Shown here: piece after piece, positions 7,345-14,079 of the stretch | Layout of the letters: each line of letters begins with the position of its first letter | Position numbering within the stretch: position 1 is the first letter of the stretch | Assembly (NCBI GenBank): GCA_903833215.1 | Contig: CAILEM010000028.1 | Location: forward strand, 1-35,066 | Direction: 5' to 3' | From: an uncultured Armatimonadota bacterium | GTDB lineage: Bacteria > Armatimonadota > Fimbriimonadia > Fimbriimonadales > Fimbriimonadaceae | Length of the DNA: 35,066 bases | The notes under the pieces: model-generated | The model's database searches: none | The model's input: only the letters and a program-made list of their open reading frames with translations | Told to the model about the DNA's origin: nothing | Made by a program: the position numbers and the translations under genes

Positions 7345-7698
7345 ATGCCGCATTTGATTATCGCATTAGTTGCCTTGGGCGCAATCTGTATTTTAGCTTT
7401 GCAATTCGACACGACTCCTGCCCCGTCACCCGTTGGGTGGTGGAAGAGTTCGGGTTATCCGTCCAGCCCGCCAACAAGGGCGCTGTACCTGGAAATCAGG
7501 AAAGGCGGCGAATATTCTTATGAATCACTGCCCGGGCATGGCACTTGGACTATGCACGGCGACCATCTTAAGTTAAACGCATACCAGGGCGCGAAGGGTG
7601 AAGAGTTTACTGTGGAAAGCAAATTCAAGGAACTGCGAAATACGGCTACAGATGGAGTCGATTTTTTGCCTATGGTCGGCAAGCCACAAAAACGTTGA
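7345..7698 (+). CDS. Small secreted or membrane-anchored hypothetical protein
   Basis: 117 residues when started at the ATG at 7345. This start puts M-P-H-L-I-I-A-L-V-A-L-G-A-I-C-I-L-A-L at the N-terminus as a signal sequence or anchor. An upstream start at 7270 would bury it and overlap the truncated paralogue. The mature part begins P-V-G-W-W-K-S-S-G and continues with strand-rich segments (A-L-Y-L-E-I-R-K-G-G-E-Y-S-Y and G-T-W-T-M-H-G-D-H-L-K-L). That composition is typical of small beta-barrel lipocalin-like or copper-resistance-like folds, but no family is assigned. Function unknown. Confidence 0.6.
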   Translation: MPHLIIALVALGAICILALQFDTTPAPSPVGWWKSSGYPSSPPTRALYLEIRKGGEYSYESLPGHGTWTMHGDHLKLNAYQGAKGEEFTVESKFKELRNTATDGVDFLPMVGKPQKR

Positions 7699-7802
7699 TT
7701 GGATTGTGGTGGATGTGATTCGGCCTGACTGCGCGAGGCGCACAACGAGGTTTTGATTGAGTTGCTATTTAGCGACTCACTAGATTCGTGTGGCAGGGCT
7801 AG

Positions 7803-7970
7803 GCCCCATACCCTTTGGCTGCTAAGTATTATTTAATCAATGAAGCGAAAAGCAAATCGGAGAATTGGGACGAGATCCCGTGCGACGAGACTTGCCACGC
7901 CACAGTCTTGCCGTATGCAAAAAGCATGACATTGCCTGATGTGCCTCCTTACAGTGAACGACTGATATGA
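7803..7970 (+). pseudogene. Possible 3' remnant related to the 5239-type gene
   Basis: An open stretch after the in-frame stop at 7800, without a start codon, reads K-Y-Y-L-I-N-E-A and then N-W-D-E-I-P-C-D. The DNA around 7864-7890 resembles 5424-5450 (Y-W-D-K-I-S-C-N in the intact gene). It ends in an ATGA overlap with the start of the next gene at 7967, as a real gene end would. It is too short to assign firmly. Confidence 0.35.
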
Positions 7971-8368
7971 CGATAGCTCACCTACGGAAACTCACGTTCG
8001 TTGCCTTGGCCAGCCCATCTGTTTGCTTCCTTCTTACATATATTGTCGGGAGCATATTTGCTTTTGACGGTCAAGCCGCGATTCTGACCTTGCCATTCGT
8101 CCTGTTGGGCTGGACCAGTTTGATCGTCTCTATCCCTTTGGGTGCGTATATGGCTGCTTCAAGCAAGGAGTCCCCACATACACGAATTGTCTGCTTGGTG
8201 GGGGTCCTTGCTAATTGTCTCGGCTTGGCAGTGGTTGTGGTCCTCGCCGATCAACGTAAGTTAAGGCATGCTTCTTTGCTGCCCTCCGAAACGAGATGCG
8301 AAATTCATTTGAAATCCGAATCAGGACAATTGATTGAGGCAGGGCTAGTCGCGACCTTGGCCGCTTGA
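7967..8368 (+). CDS. Small integral membrane protein, unknown function
   Basis: 133 residues with three predicted membrane segments: about 10-33 (L-T-F-V-A-L-A-S-P-S-V-C-F-L-L), 37-60 (A-I-L-T-L-P-F-V-L-L-G-W) and 75-94 (I-V-C-L-V-G-V-L-A-N-C-L-G-L-A-V-V-V-V). A soluble C-terminal tail follows. The ATG overlaps the stop of the upstream remnant by 4 bases, which suggests the two were once an operon. No motifs or family recognised. It converges on the VapBC pair. Confidence 0.55.
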   Translation: MTIAHLRKLTFVALASPSVCFLLTYIVGSIFAFDGQAAILTLPFVLLGWTSLIVSIPLGAYMAASSKESPHTRIVCLVGVLANCLGLAVVVVLADQRKLRHASLLPSETRCEIHLKSESGQLIEAGLVATLAA

Positions 8369-8465
8369 GAGGAAATCGGAGACGGTGCGATGCCGTATTT
8401 CCCAGAGTTTGTGGTGCTGCGATTTGGTGGGAGTCGTTGAGTTCCGGCTGTGCCGGGCCGCAACT

Positions 8466-8882
8466 TTATTCGAATGGATTCACGATCTTGACACCCATGA
8501 CTCTTTGACCATGGGACATGTCCTCTGAATAGAGAAGCTCGCAACCCAGTTCGCCAGCGGCTGCGATAATGGCGCTGTCCCAGTAGGAAAATCCAAATGC
8601 TTCCTTGATCTTTAGCGCCTGCGAGAATACTGACATCGTTAGGTCTTGCACTGCGAACCTTTTCCAACTCGAAATTAACTTGAGGGCATCGTTGTGGCTC
8701 GCCCTGACAGCTCTGGTGGGTCTTGTTGCTTGAACATAGAACTCCTGCAGGACCTGAATCGAAAGGGCTCCGCCGTCCTCGTCGAGCAGATCAATCGCAC
8801 GCTGTCTCTTCGCTTGATCGCATGCATCCGAGCTTATGGAATAAAGCAGAACATTCGTGTCGAAGAAATGTCTGGGCTTCAC
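8466..8882 (-). CDS. vapC: PIN-domain ribonuclease toxin, VapC-like
   Basis: 138 residues with a GTG start. It carries the four acidic residues of PIN nucleases in order: D8 in F-F-D-T-N-V-L-L-Y, E47 in V-L-Q-E-F-Y, D102 in Y-W-D-S-A-I-I-A-A-A, and D121 in Y-S-E-D-M-S-H-G. These coordinate divalent metal for endoribonuclease activity, usually against tRNA or rRNA. The gene overlaps the upstream ribbon-helix-helix antitoxin by 4 bases (GTGA), as in classic type II modules, so expression is coupled. Length is normal for VapC. The terminal V-K-I-V-N-P-F is typical of the family. All active-site residues are present, so the toxin should be active. Confidence 0.92.
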   Translation of the reverse strand: MKPRHFFDTNVLLYSISSDACDQAKRQRAIDLLDEDGGALSIQVLQEFYVQATRPTRAVRASHNDALKLISSWKRFAVQDLTMSVFSQALKIKEAFGFSYWDSAIIAAAGELGCELLYSEDMSHGQRVMGVKIVNPFE

Positions 8883-9118
8883 GGACGCCGCTCATGGAGT
8901 TCATCACGAGGAATTCTGTCCGAGGCACTGAATCCTTTGATGCTTTCCCTTGCCTCTCGCTCCAAGGCCTTGAGGCGCTCAACCTCGTTTTCCACGGATA
9001 GACTCGTTAAGAACTGCTTGACAAGGGCTGACACCGAAGTGTCCCTCTGGGCGGCCACGATACGCGCCGTGCGGTAGGATTCATCGTCCAGTGAAACTGT
9101 GATATTTCTCATGGCCAC
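8879..9118 (-). CDS. vapB: Ribbon-helix-helix antitoxin, VapB-like
   Basis: 79 residues. I-T-V-S-L-D-D-E-S-Y-R-T-A-R-I-V-A-A-Q-R-D-T-S-V-S-A-L-V is an N-terminal ribbon-helix-helix DNA-binding domain. The charged C-terminal part would bind and neutralise VapC. Either GTG 9118 or ATG 9112 may be the start. GTG is favoured because a TAGAAT hexamer lies 5 bases before it, the layout seen at other transcription-unit starts here. The stop overlaps the toxin start. The complex probably represses its own promoter, where a small inverted repeat is present. Confidence 0.88.
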   Translation of the reverse strand: MAMRNITVSLDDESYRTARIVAAQRDTSVSALVKQFLTSLSVENEVERLKALEREARESIKGFSASDRIPRDELHERRP

Positions 9119-9150
9119 ACGTAATTCTACGGCAATTCTGGACTCTCCAG
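9119..9150 (-). promoter_or_regulatory. vapBC promoter and candidate operator
   Basis: Read on the reverse strand, TAGAAT (9129 to 9124) lies 5 bases before the GTG start. Just upstream is the inverted repeat CTGGA-CTC-TCCAG (9138-9150), suitably placed for binding by the VapB ribbon-helix-helix dimer. No good -35 hexamer is visible. Confidence 0.45.
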
Positions 9151-9423
9151 CTACTTGGAGCTTCGAGAATTGCGGTTCTCCGCGCCGGCAACTTCGGTGG
9201 TTACTCCTGTGCTGTCCGAATCAGGGCGTAGTGGACTGCACGCCGTGGGCACGGGGTAGGAATATCGAGAGTGTCCAAGGCTGGCAACTCAATGTCGCAC
9301 ACCTTGACTGTGGCGCGAGGCTTTTCTTGGACCGGATTTCCGTCACTTAGCCTCTCCAGTTGGACGAGAACATCGACTACCAGATTCGCCTTGCTTGGCG
9401 TAGAATAACCGAGAGTTTTCAAA
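9151..9423. other. Gap between divergent toxin-antitoxin modules, with a repeat fragment
   Basis: No convincing gene. Bases of about 9318-9360 (C-G-A-G-G-C-T-T-T-T, then GGACCGGATTTCC and CTTAGCCTC) match the end of the longer repeats at 10190-10230 and 10437-10475, so this is a third, diverged fragment of that family. A TAGAAT at 9401-9406 may be the -10 for the gene at 9424. Confidence 0.4.
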
Positions 9424-9630
9424 ATGGCCAGTCATGATCTCCCAAACTTCGAAGGCACCGGAGTTGAAATATCTGAGTATGCGAAAAAGTATCCGACCGA
9501 GAGATTTCGTTTGACCGTGCTTGATAACGAGAGCCCTTCAAAGCAAACCAATCAACTTAGCGTTGATGAGATGGCTACCAAGGCAAGACAAGCTAATCGT
9601 GAAGGTAGAACTCGGAAGTTCCCAGCGTAA
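9424..9630 (+). CDS. Antitoxin-like small protein paired with the toxin at 9599
   Basis: 68 residues, with ATG 17 bases after a TAGAAT hexamer. There is no recognised DNA-binding domain at the N-terminus. The C-terminal part (S-V-D-E-M-A-T-K-A-R-Q-A-N-R-E-G-R-T-R) is a charged helix like those antitoxins use to cap toxins. It overlaps the downstream toxin reading frame by about 30 bases, the common arrangement for such pairs. The assignment rests mostly on size and on the clear toxin behind it. Confidence 0.55.
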   Translation: MASHDLPNFEGTGVEISEYAKKYPTERFRLTVLDNESPSKQTNQLSVDEMATKARQANREGRTRKFPA

Positions 9631-9892
9631 ATTGGCGTCTAAGTGCGATCCTGGCTTCTGGGAAATGTTCAACGGGCTGCCTCCCCGAGTCCAAATTCTT
9701 GCACGCAAGAATTTTACGCTTTGGAGCCAAGACCATACGCACCCAAGCCTCAACTTCAAACCGTGGAAGAGTCGCGAAGACGTTTGGTCGGTTCGCGTAG
9801 GCGGTCATTACCGTGCCCTCTGCACGAAAGATGGCGAGGACTGGGTCTGGTTTTGGATCGGTACACACGAAGAATACAACGGACTCTTCTAG
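9599..9892 (+). CDS. RelE/ParE-superfamily toxin
   Basis: A GTG at 9599 gives 97 residues; an ATG at 9566 in the same frame is an alternative. F-W-E-M-F-N-G-L-P-P-R-V-Q-I-L-A-R-K-N-F, H-P-S-L-N-F-K, W-S-V-R-V-G-G-H-Y-R-A-L and the end W-V-W-F-W-I-G-T-H-E-E-Y make up the usual signature of the RelE/ParE-type toxins whose C-terminus reads WFWIG-H-x-x-Y. Members cleave ribosome-bound mRNA or poison gyrase; which applies cannot be told from sequence. It is the last gene of a two-gene module and is followed by non-coding repeats. Length is complete for the family. Confidence 0.82.
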   Translation: MKVELGSSQRKLASKCDPGFWEMFNGLPPRVQILARKNFTLWSQDHTHPSLNFKPWKSREDVWSVRVGGHYRALCTKDGEDWVWFWIGTHEEYNGLF

Positions 9893-10076
9893 GACGTTGA
9901 AACTGGGAATTTTGGGGGAGCTACTTTGATGGATTGCTTCCGTGGGTTTTCGTTTCTGCCCTCTTGTCGTGTCAATGCTGGTGTCTCACTTGACCGCAAG
10001 CGACAGTATCGGTGGCAAGTGCCTCCCATTGTTGAGAGAGATTTTGGATATGGAGTCCTCTTGAGGCCCCGTCTTC

Positions 10077-10250
10077 CTTTGCGCGCCTTTGCGAACTTGG
10101 CGTGACAATTCACCTGTGCCGTATTGCGCCGGTATTTTTGGGATTGTGGTACTGATCGGGTATTCAGTTTATTGGAGTCTCGGCTTTGCCTCGACGCTTT
10201 TTATGGACCGGATTTCCCCCGCCTAGCCTCCCCCGCTCGGACGCGTAAGA
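10077..10250. repeat. Long direct repeat, copy 1
   Basis: From CTTTGCGCGCCTTTGCG through GGACCGGATTT (10077-10215) it is nearly identical to 10324-10462, exactly 247 bases away. Only two differences were seen in about 139 bases (10107 and 10185). Similarity then fades through a pyrimidine-rich tail. Confidence 0.92.
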
Positions 10251-10323
10251 GGAAATCGGTGGCGCGGTGCTCTGCTTCTGCCGACAGCCCTTGGCCTTCT
10301 CGGCCTCACAATTCTTCGTCTCA

Positions 10324-10510
10324 CTTTGCGCGCCTTTGCGAACTTGGCGTGACGATTCACCTGTGCCGTATTGCGCCGGTATTTTTGGGATTGTGGTACT
10401 GATCGGGTATTCAGTTTATTGGAGTCTCGGCGTTGCCTCGACGCTTTTTATGGACCGGATTTACCCTCTCCCTTCCCTCTCCCGCTTGGCCGCGAGCGAG
10501 GGCATCGGTG
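10324..10510. repeat. Long direct repeat, copy 2
   Basis: Partner of 10077-10250 at a 247-base offset. The high identity points to a recent duplication of a non-coding segment. A diverged fragment of its final part is also at about 9318-9360. Confidence 0.92.
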
Positions 10511-10591
10511 TCGTTATTCACCTGCTGGATCGATAGGCTGCGGCCCATAAATTCGGCAAAGGCGTTGGATTTGTCCTACAGCCTTGTATTT

Positions 10592-12619
10592 CTACCAAAT
10601 CCGCAGTTGCGTTTTTGGAGGGGCTACGTGGAAGGCTTTGTAGAATTCGGGGCAGTTTTGTAGGACTCCGTTGACTCGGAATTCGGGTGGGGCGTGAGGG
10701 TCGGATTCTAGGGTCATTCGCTCGGACTCGGGGCGGATTTTGTTTCGGAAGAGCTGGCCGAAGGAGATGAAGAACCTTTGGTCGGGGGTGAAACCATCGC
10801 TGGAAGGTAGGTTGGCGACGTTGGAGGACCGGCGGAAGGCAGCGAAGGCGGCGGTCACGCCACCGAGATCGGCGACGTTCTCTTCTAGAGTCAGCTTGCC
10901 GTTGATGTGCAGGTTGTCGCGCACGTGATAGCCATCGTACTGGGCCACGAAGTCCCTTTGACGCATGTCGTATTGCAGCCCATCGAGCTTGGACCACCAG
11001 TTCTTGAGATTGCCTTCCGAGTCGAACTTGCGTCCACGGCCGTCGAAGGCATGCATAATCTCGTGCCCGATCACGGTGCCGAAGGAACCGTAATTCGAGG
11101 CGTCGTCGGCTTCGATATCGAAGTAGGGGGGCTGCAGGATTCCAGCAGGCAGGATGATCGCGTTGAGGCTCGGCGAATAGCGGGCGTCCACCGCATAAGA
11201 CCTCACGTCCCAATCCGAGCGATCGATCGGCTTTCCGATCTTGTTCAACTGACGCTGAAATTCAAACTCCCGGGCGCGAAATACGTTCTCCAGAAACGAT
11301 CTGTCGTTAATCACAAGCTCGGTCGAGTCACGCCACCGTTCGGGATAGCAAACGCTGACCTGCATCTTGTCTAGCTTCTCAAGCGCCTTCCGTCGCGTTA
11401 CCGGCCCCATCCAATCCAGGTGCTCAATCTTGTCGCGGATGGCAGCTCGGATGCTTTGCACCATGGTTACGACTTTGCCCTTCGCGTGCAGACCAAACCC
11501 GGTACGACACAGGAGCTGCCCTAATTCATTGCCGAGGCACGCGTCGGCCTCTTCAAGGACCACCTCGCTTCGACTTCGCTCGAATTCCTGCCCCATCAGT
11601 GCGGACTGAAGTTGGAACGACTGTTCAGCGAGTTGGGACGACAGAAAGGGGGATGCCGCACTCGTCAGGCGCCAACGAAGGTAAATCCTCCAATCCCGAA
11701 TCGGCACGTGGCCGACAAGTTCAGAAAATGCTTTAAGGAATATCGGCTGCTCGACATTCACCGCGATGGAATCGGGGGTGCCCAACTCCTTGAGGTACCG
11801 GGGCCAGTCGATATTGGGTGCGAGCCCCTGCAATTGGGAGAGGCTGAGGCGATGGAAGTTCTGCTCGACGCTACCCGTTTCACTTTCGGGGACACTCGCT
11901 TCGGCAAGCCTCGTTTCGATGGCGAGAACCCTTCGCGCCGATCGCGAAACCGAAGGCGGTGAATCTCCAACCAAAAGGAGAGACTTTTCGATGATCGCAC
12001 TCAATCTCGTTCGAAGCGACCGGGCCTTATCGTCTTGGTCCAGGTAAGGGCTACGGCGTCGCAGGCTTAAGCCGGCTTGGGACAGGCTCAAAATCTTGTG
12101 GGAGCTGTTGAGGAAGTCGAAACTCACATTGGCGCAAAAACCGACACCGATCGAAAGTCGGTGAAGTCGGGCCAACTCAGAAACCAAGTCCCCTCGAGTT
12201 TGAATCGCCTCAATGCGGCGCAACTCCGGCTGGATGGGTTCTGCGCGAAGCCGATCGGCGAGATTTTGATCGAGACCCGTTCGGATGAATTCGCCAACGA
12301 TCTGCTCGGGGCTGCCCGCCACCGCACTATTATCGTAAACGGTAGGCGCCACGATCTTCCAGATCATCTCCTCATTTCGCTGCCGGGCTTGGGCTGTCGC
12401 CGAAATATTGGCTTCGTCGTTCGGGATGCGTGCCTTATCGAGCCAGGAACCGTTGGAGAACCGATAGAAGTCCGCAGTCGGGCTGACTCGGCGATCGAGA
12501 AACCCAGGATTGACCCCATGAAACACGATCGACGGGCCAGGTTGGCCAAGCTGAGACGTATTCAAGCAAGTCGGTGCTAGCAGCAGGGCGGCTAGCGGGC
12601 CGGCAAAAGGAAGGGGCAC
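10592..12619 (-). CDS. M13-family zinc metalloendopeptidase (neprilysin/PepO-like)
   Basis: 675 residues with a GTG start, the normal length for the family. Zinc site: H519-E520-I-M-H523 in G-T-V-I-G-H-E-I-M-H-A-F-D, third ligand E580 in E-E-N-V-A-D-L-G-G with D584. The substrate-binding region N-A-I-I-L-P-A-G-I-L (486-495) and D-P-H-A-P-P-E-F-R-V-N-G (H642) are all in place, so it should be an active protease of short peptides. The N-terminus (A-G-P-L-A-A-L-L-L-A-P-T-C-L) is a weak signal sequence, consistent with the usual periplasmic or surface site. It ends K-T-Q-L-R-I-W, with A-P in place of the C-P common before the terminal W. TAAGGT lies 5 bases before the GTG, suggesting a leaderless mRNA. 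It is transcribed divergently from the GH26 operon. Confidence 0.95.
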   Translation of the reverse strand: MPLPFAGPLAALLLAPTCLNTSQLGQPGPSIVFHGVNPGFLDRRVSPTADFYRFSNGSWLDKARIPNDEANISATAQARQRNEEMIWKIVAPTVYDNSAVAGSPEQIVGEFIRTGLDQNLADRLRAEPIQPELRRIEAIQTRGDLVSELARLHRLSIGVGFCANVSFDFLNSSHKILSLSQAGLSLRRRSPYLDQDDKARSLRTRLSAIIEKSLLLVGDSPPSVSRSARRVLAIETRLAEASVPESETGSVEQNFHRLSLSQLQGLAPNIDWPRYLKELGTPDSIAVNVEQPIFLKAFSELVGHVPIRDWRIYLRWRLTSAASPFLSSQLAEQSFQLQSALMGQEFERSRSEVVLEEADACLGNELGQLLCRTGFGLHAKGKVVTMVQSIRAAIRDKIEHLDWMGPVTRRKALEKLDKMQVSVCYPERWRDSTELVINDRSFLENVFRAREFEFQRQLNKIGKPIDRSDWDVRSYAVDARYSPSLNAIILPAGILQPPYFDIEADDASNYGSFGTVIGHEIMHAFDGRGRKFDSEGNLKNWWSKLDGLQYDMRQRDFVAQYDGYHVRDNLHINGKLTLEENVADLGGVTAAFAAFRRSSNVANLPSSDGFTPDQRFFISFGQLFRNKIRPESERMTLESDPHAPPEFRVNGVLQNCPEFYKAFHVAPPKTQLRIW

Positions 12620-12630
12620 GCAAAACCTTA
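12620..12630 (-). promoter_or_regulatory. Leaderless-type -10 for the M13 peptidase
   Basis: On the reverse strand TAAGGT (12630 to 12625) is followed by 5 bases and then the GTG start. No Shine-Dalgarno is present. This fits the window-wide TANNNT-N5/6-start pattern. Confidence 0.4.
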
Positions 12631-12647
12631 CCGGCTAAGTGGATCGA

Positions 12648-12676
12648 TTGCCCTTCCGTTCGAACTAAACTACAAT
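12648..12676 (+). promoter_or_regulatory. Promoter of the GH26-GH31-GH2 operon
   Basis: TTGCCC (12648-12653), 17 bases, TACAAT (12671-12676). Spacing and hexamers are good for a sigma-70 promoter. The -10 ends only 2 bases before the ATG at 12679, so transcription starting 6-7 bases after the -10 would begin inside the annotated start codon. Either initiation is unusually close or translation starts at ATG 12706. Confidence 0.6.
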
Positions 12677-12678
12677 AA

Positions 12679-14079
12679 ATGCACGCAATCTTGATTGCTT
12701 TGGCTATGTCCGCAACGACCGGCGGAGTCCAACAAACGACCGTTCGCGTAGAAGCTGAAAATGGCCAGCTTATCGGCCCAATAGTCGCCAGTACACGACC
12801 TGGATTTTCCGGAAAGGGTTACGTCACCGGCTTCACTAAAGAGGGCGACAAAGTCGTCATGAAGTTCACAGCAGAGCCGGGAATCTACGAGGCGTTCATT
12901 CGATATAGCGCACCTGGCGGAAAGAAGGGGTATGAACTCGGCGTCAACGGCCATCGCACCTCGGGCATGTTTGCCCCTACCGCCGATGTCTTTGCGACCG
13001 CTTCGGCGGGAAAGGTCGAGCTTGCGGCAGGTACCAACTCCGTGGAGATCGATAAGGGCTGGGGATACTACGATATTGACTACGTCGAATTCGTGCCCGC
13101 AAAGATTGACCGATCTCTGAAATCCTTACCTCTAAATCTTGTCGACCCTAACGCGGCGGCCAGCGCCAAAGCGCTGTTTGGCAAACTCGCGAAAACCTAC
13201 GGATCGCAAACGCTCTCCGGGCAATACAACGACGACGATAGCAACTACATCGCGGGGTCGACGCACCGGATTCCTGCCATCTATGGTGCCGACTTCATGG
13301 ACTACTCTCCTTCGCGAGTCGAACGAAATCCTGCTCCCAAAGACCTGACCGAGAATGCCATCGCAAAGGCGAAATCGGGGCAGCTGGTGACGATGTCTTG
13401 GCACTGGAATGCCCCCACCGACCTGATCGACAAGATGCTGAAGGACAAACAGGGCAAGGACGTCGATGCGAGTTGGTACAAGGGCTTCTACACCAACGCC
13501 ACCACTTTCGACCTTTCGGCCGCGATCGACGATCCCAGTTCGAAGAACTACAAGCTACTCCTTCGCGACATCGACGCGATTGCCATCCAACTCAAGAAGT
13601 TTTCCGATGCCAACGTTCCTGTCCTGTGGCGACCCCTTCATGAGGCGGATGGGGGTTGGTTCTGGTGGGGAGCAAAGGGCCCACAGCCGTTCGTAAAGCT
13701 GTGGCGGCTGATGTTCCACCGTCTCACCGAGGTTCATAAGCTACACAACCTGATCTGGGTGTTTACCGTCGGAGACAATCCCGCGTGGTACCCAGGTGAT
13801 GCCTATGTGGACGTGCTCGGCGTCGACGCCTATCCCAGCGATCACTCGGACACGTTGGGAAGTACCTGGGATCGGCTTAAGAAAGAGTTCGACGGGAAGA
13901 AGATGCTCGCGATAAGCGAATTCGGCGGCGTGCCTGATATCCCGCGAATGCACCAATTCGGAGTCGAGTGGGCTTACTTCGTGTCGTGGCCAGGGCAAAT
14001 CAAGCCGCCAGGCACCTCGATTTCAGACCTCAGTCGGATTTATCAAAGCAAGACAGTAAAGAATAGGGAGCAGGGATGA
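12679..14079 (+). CDS. Secreted GH26 beta-mannanase-like glycosidase with N-terminal carbohydrate-binding domain
   Basis: 466 residues. Residues 1-18 form a short signal peptide. Residues 20-140 are a beta-sandwich of CBM35/CBM6 type: V-R-V-E-A-E-N-G at the front, G-F-S-G-K-G-Y-V-T-G-F, and a closing Y-Y-D-I-D-Y-V-E-F. Residues 155-455 are a GH26 barrel with L-S-G-Q-Y, M-S-W-H-W-N, the acid/base E322 in R-P-L-H-E-A-D-G-G-W-F-W-W-G, and nucleophile E414 in A-I-S-E-F-G-G. GH26 enzymes hydrolyse beta-1,4-mannan backbones with retention; a few act on mixed glucans or xylans. It is the first gene of an operon with GH31 and GH2 enzymes (4-base overlap with GH31), which would strip side chains, so galacto- or glucomannan or xyloglucan is the likely target. 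Confidence 0.92.
   Translation: MHAILIALAMSATTGGVQQTTVRVEAENGQLIGPIVASTRPGFSGKGYVTGFTKEGDKVVMKFTAEPGIYEAFIRYSAPGGKKGYELGVNGHRTSGMFAPTADVFATASAGKVELAAGTNSVEIDKGWGYYDIDYVEFVPAKIDRSLKSLPLNLVDPNAAASAKALFGKLAKTYGSQTLSGQYNDDDSNYIAGSTHRIPAIYGADFMDYSPSRVERNPAPKDLTENAIAKAKSGQLVTMSWHWNAPTDLIDKMLKDKQGKDVDASWYKGFYTNATTFDLSAAIDDPSSKNYKLLLRDIDAIAIQLKKFSDANVPVLWRPLHEADGGWFWWGAKGPQPFVKLWRLMFHRLTEVHKLHNLIWVFTVGDNPAWYPGDAYVDVLGVDAYPSDHSDTLGSTWDRLKKEFDGKKMLAISEFGGVPDIPRMHQFGVEWAYFVSWPGQIKPPGTSISDLSRIYQSKTVKNREQG

Larger units (their letters stand above)
9893..10591. other. Non-coding repeat-bearing gap of about 700 bases
   Basis: No frame here has family character. The stretch is dominated by two long direct repeats (described separately) and pyrimidine-rich sequence. 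It separates the toxin-antitoxin module from the end of the reverse-strand M13 peptidase gene. Confidence 0.6.

Noticed and set aside
9201-9422. 73-residue reverse-strand frame between the two toxin-antitoxin modules
   Set aside because: No family character or ribosome site, and its middle is encoded by a fragment of the intergenic repeat seen at 10190-10230.
10124-10663. Forward frames in the repeat region before the M13 peptidase
   Set aside because: They are translations of the two direct repeats, lack start signals, and one runs into the peptidase gene on the other strand.
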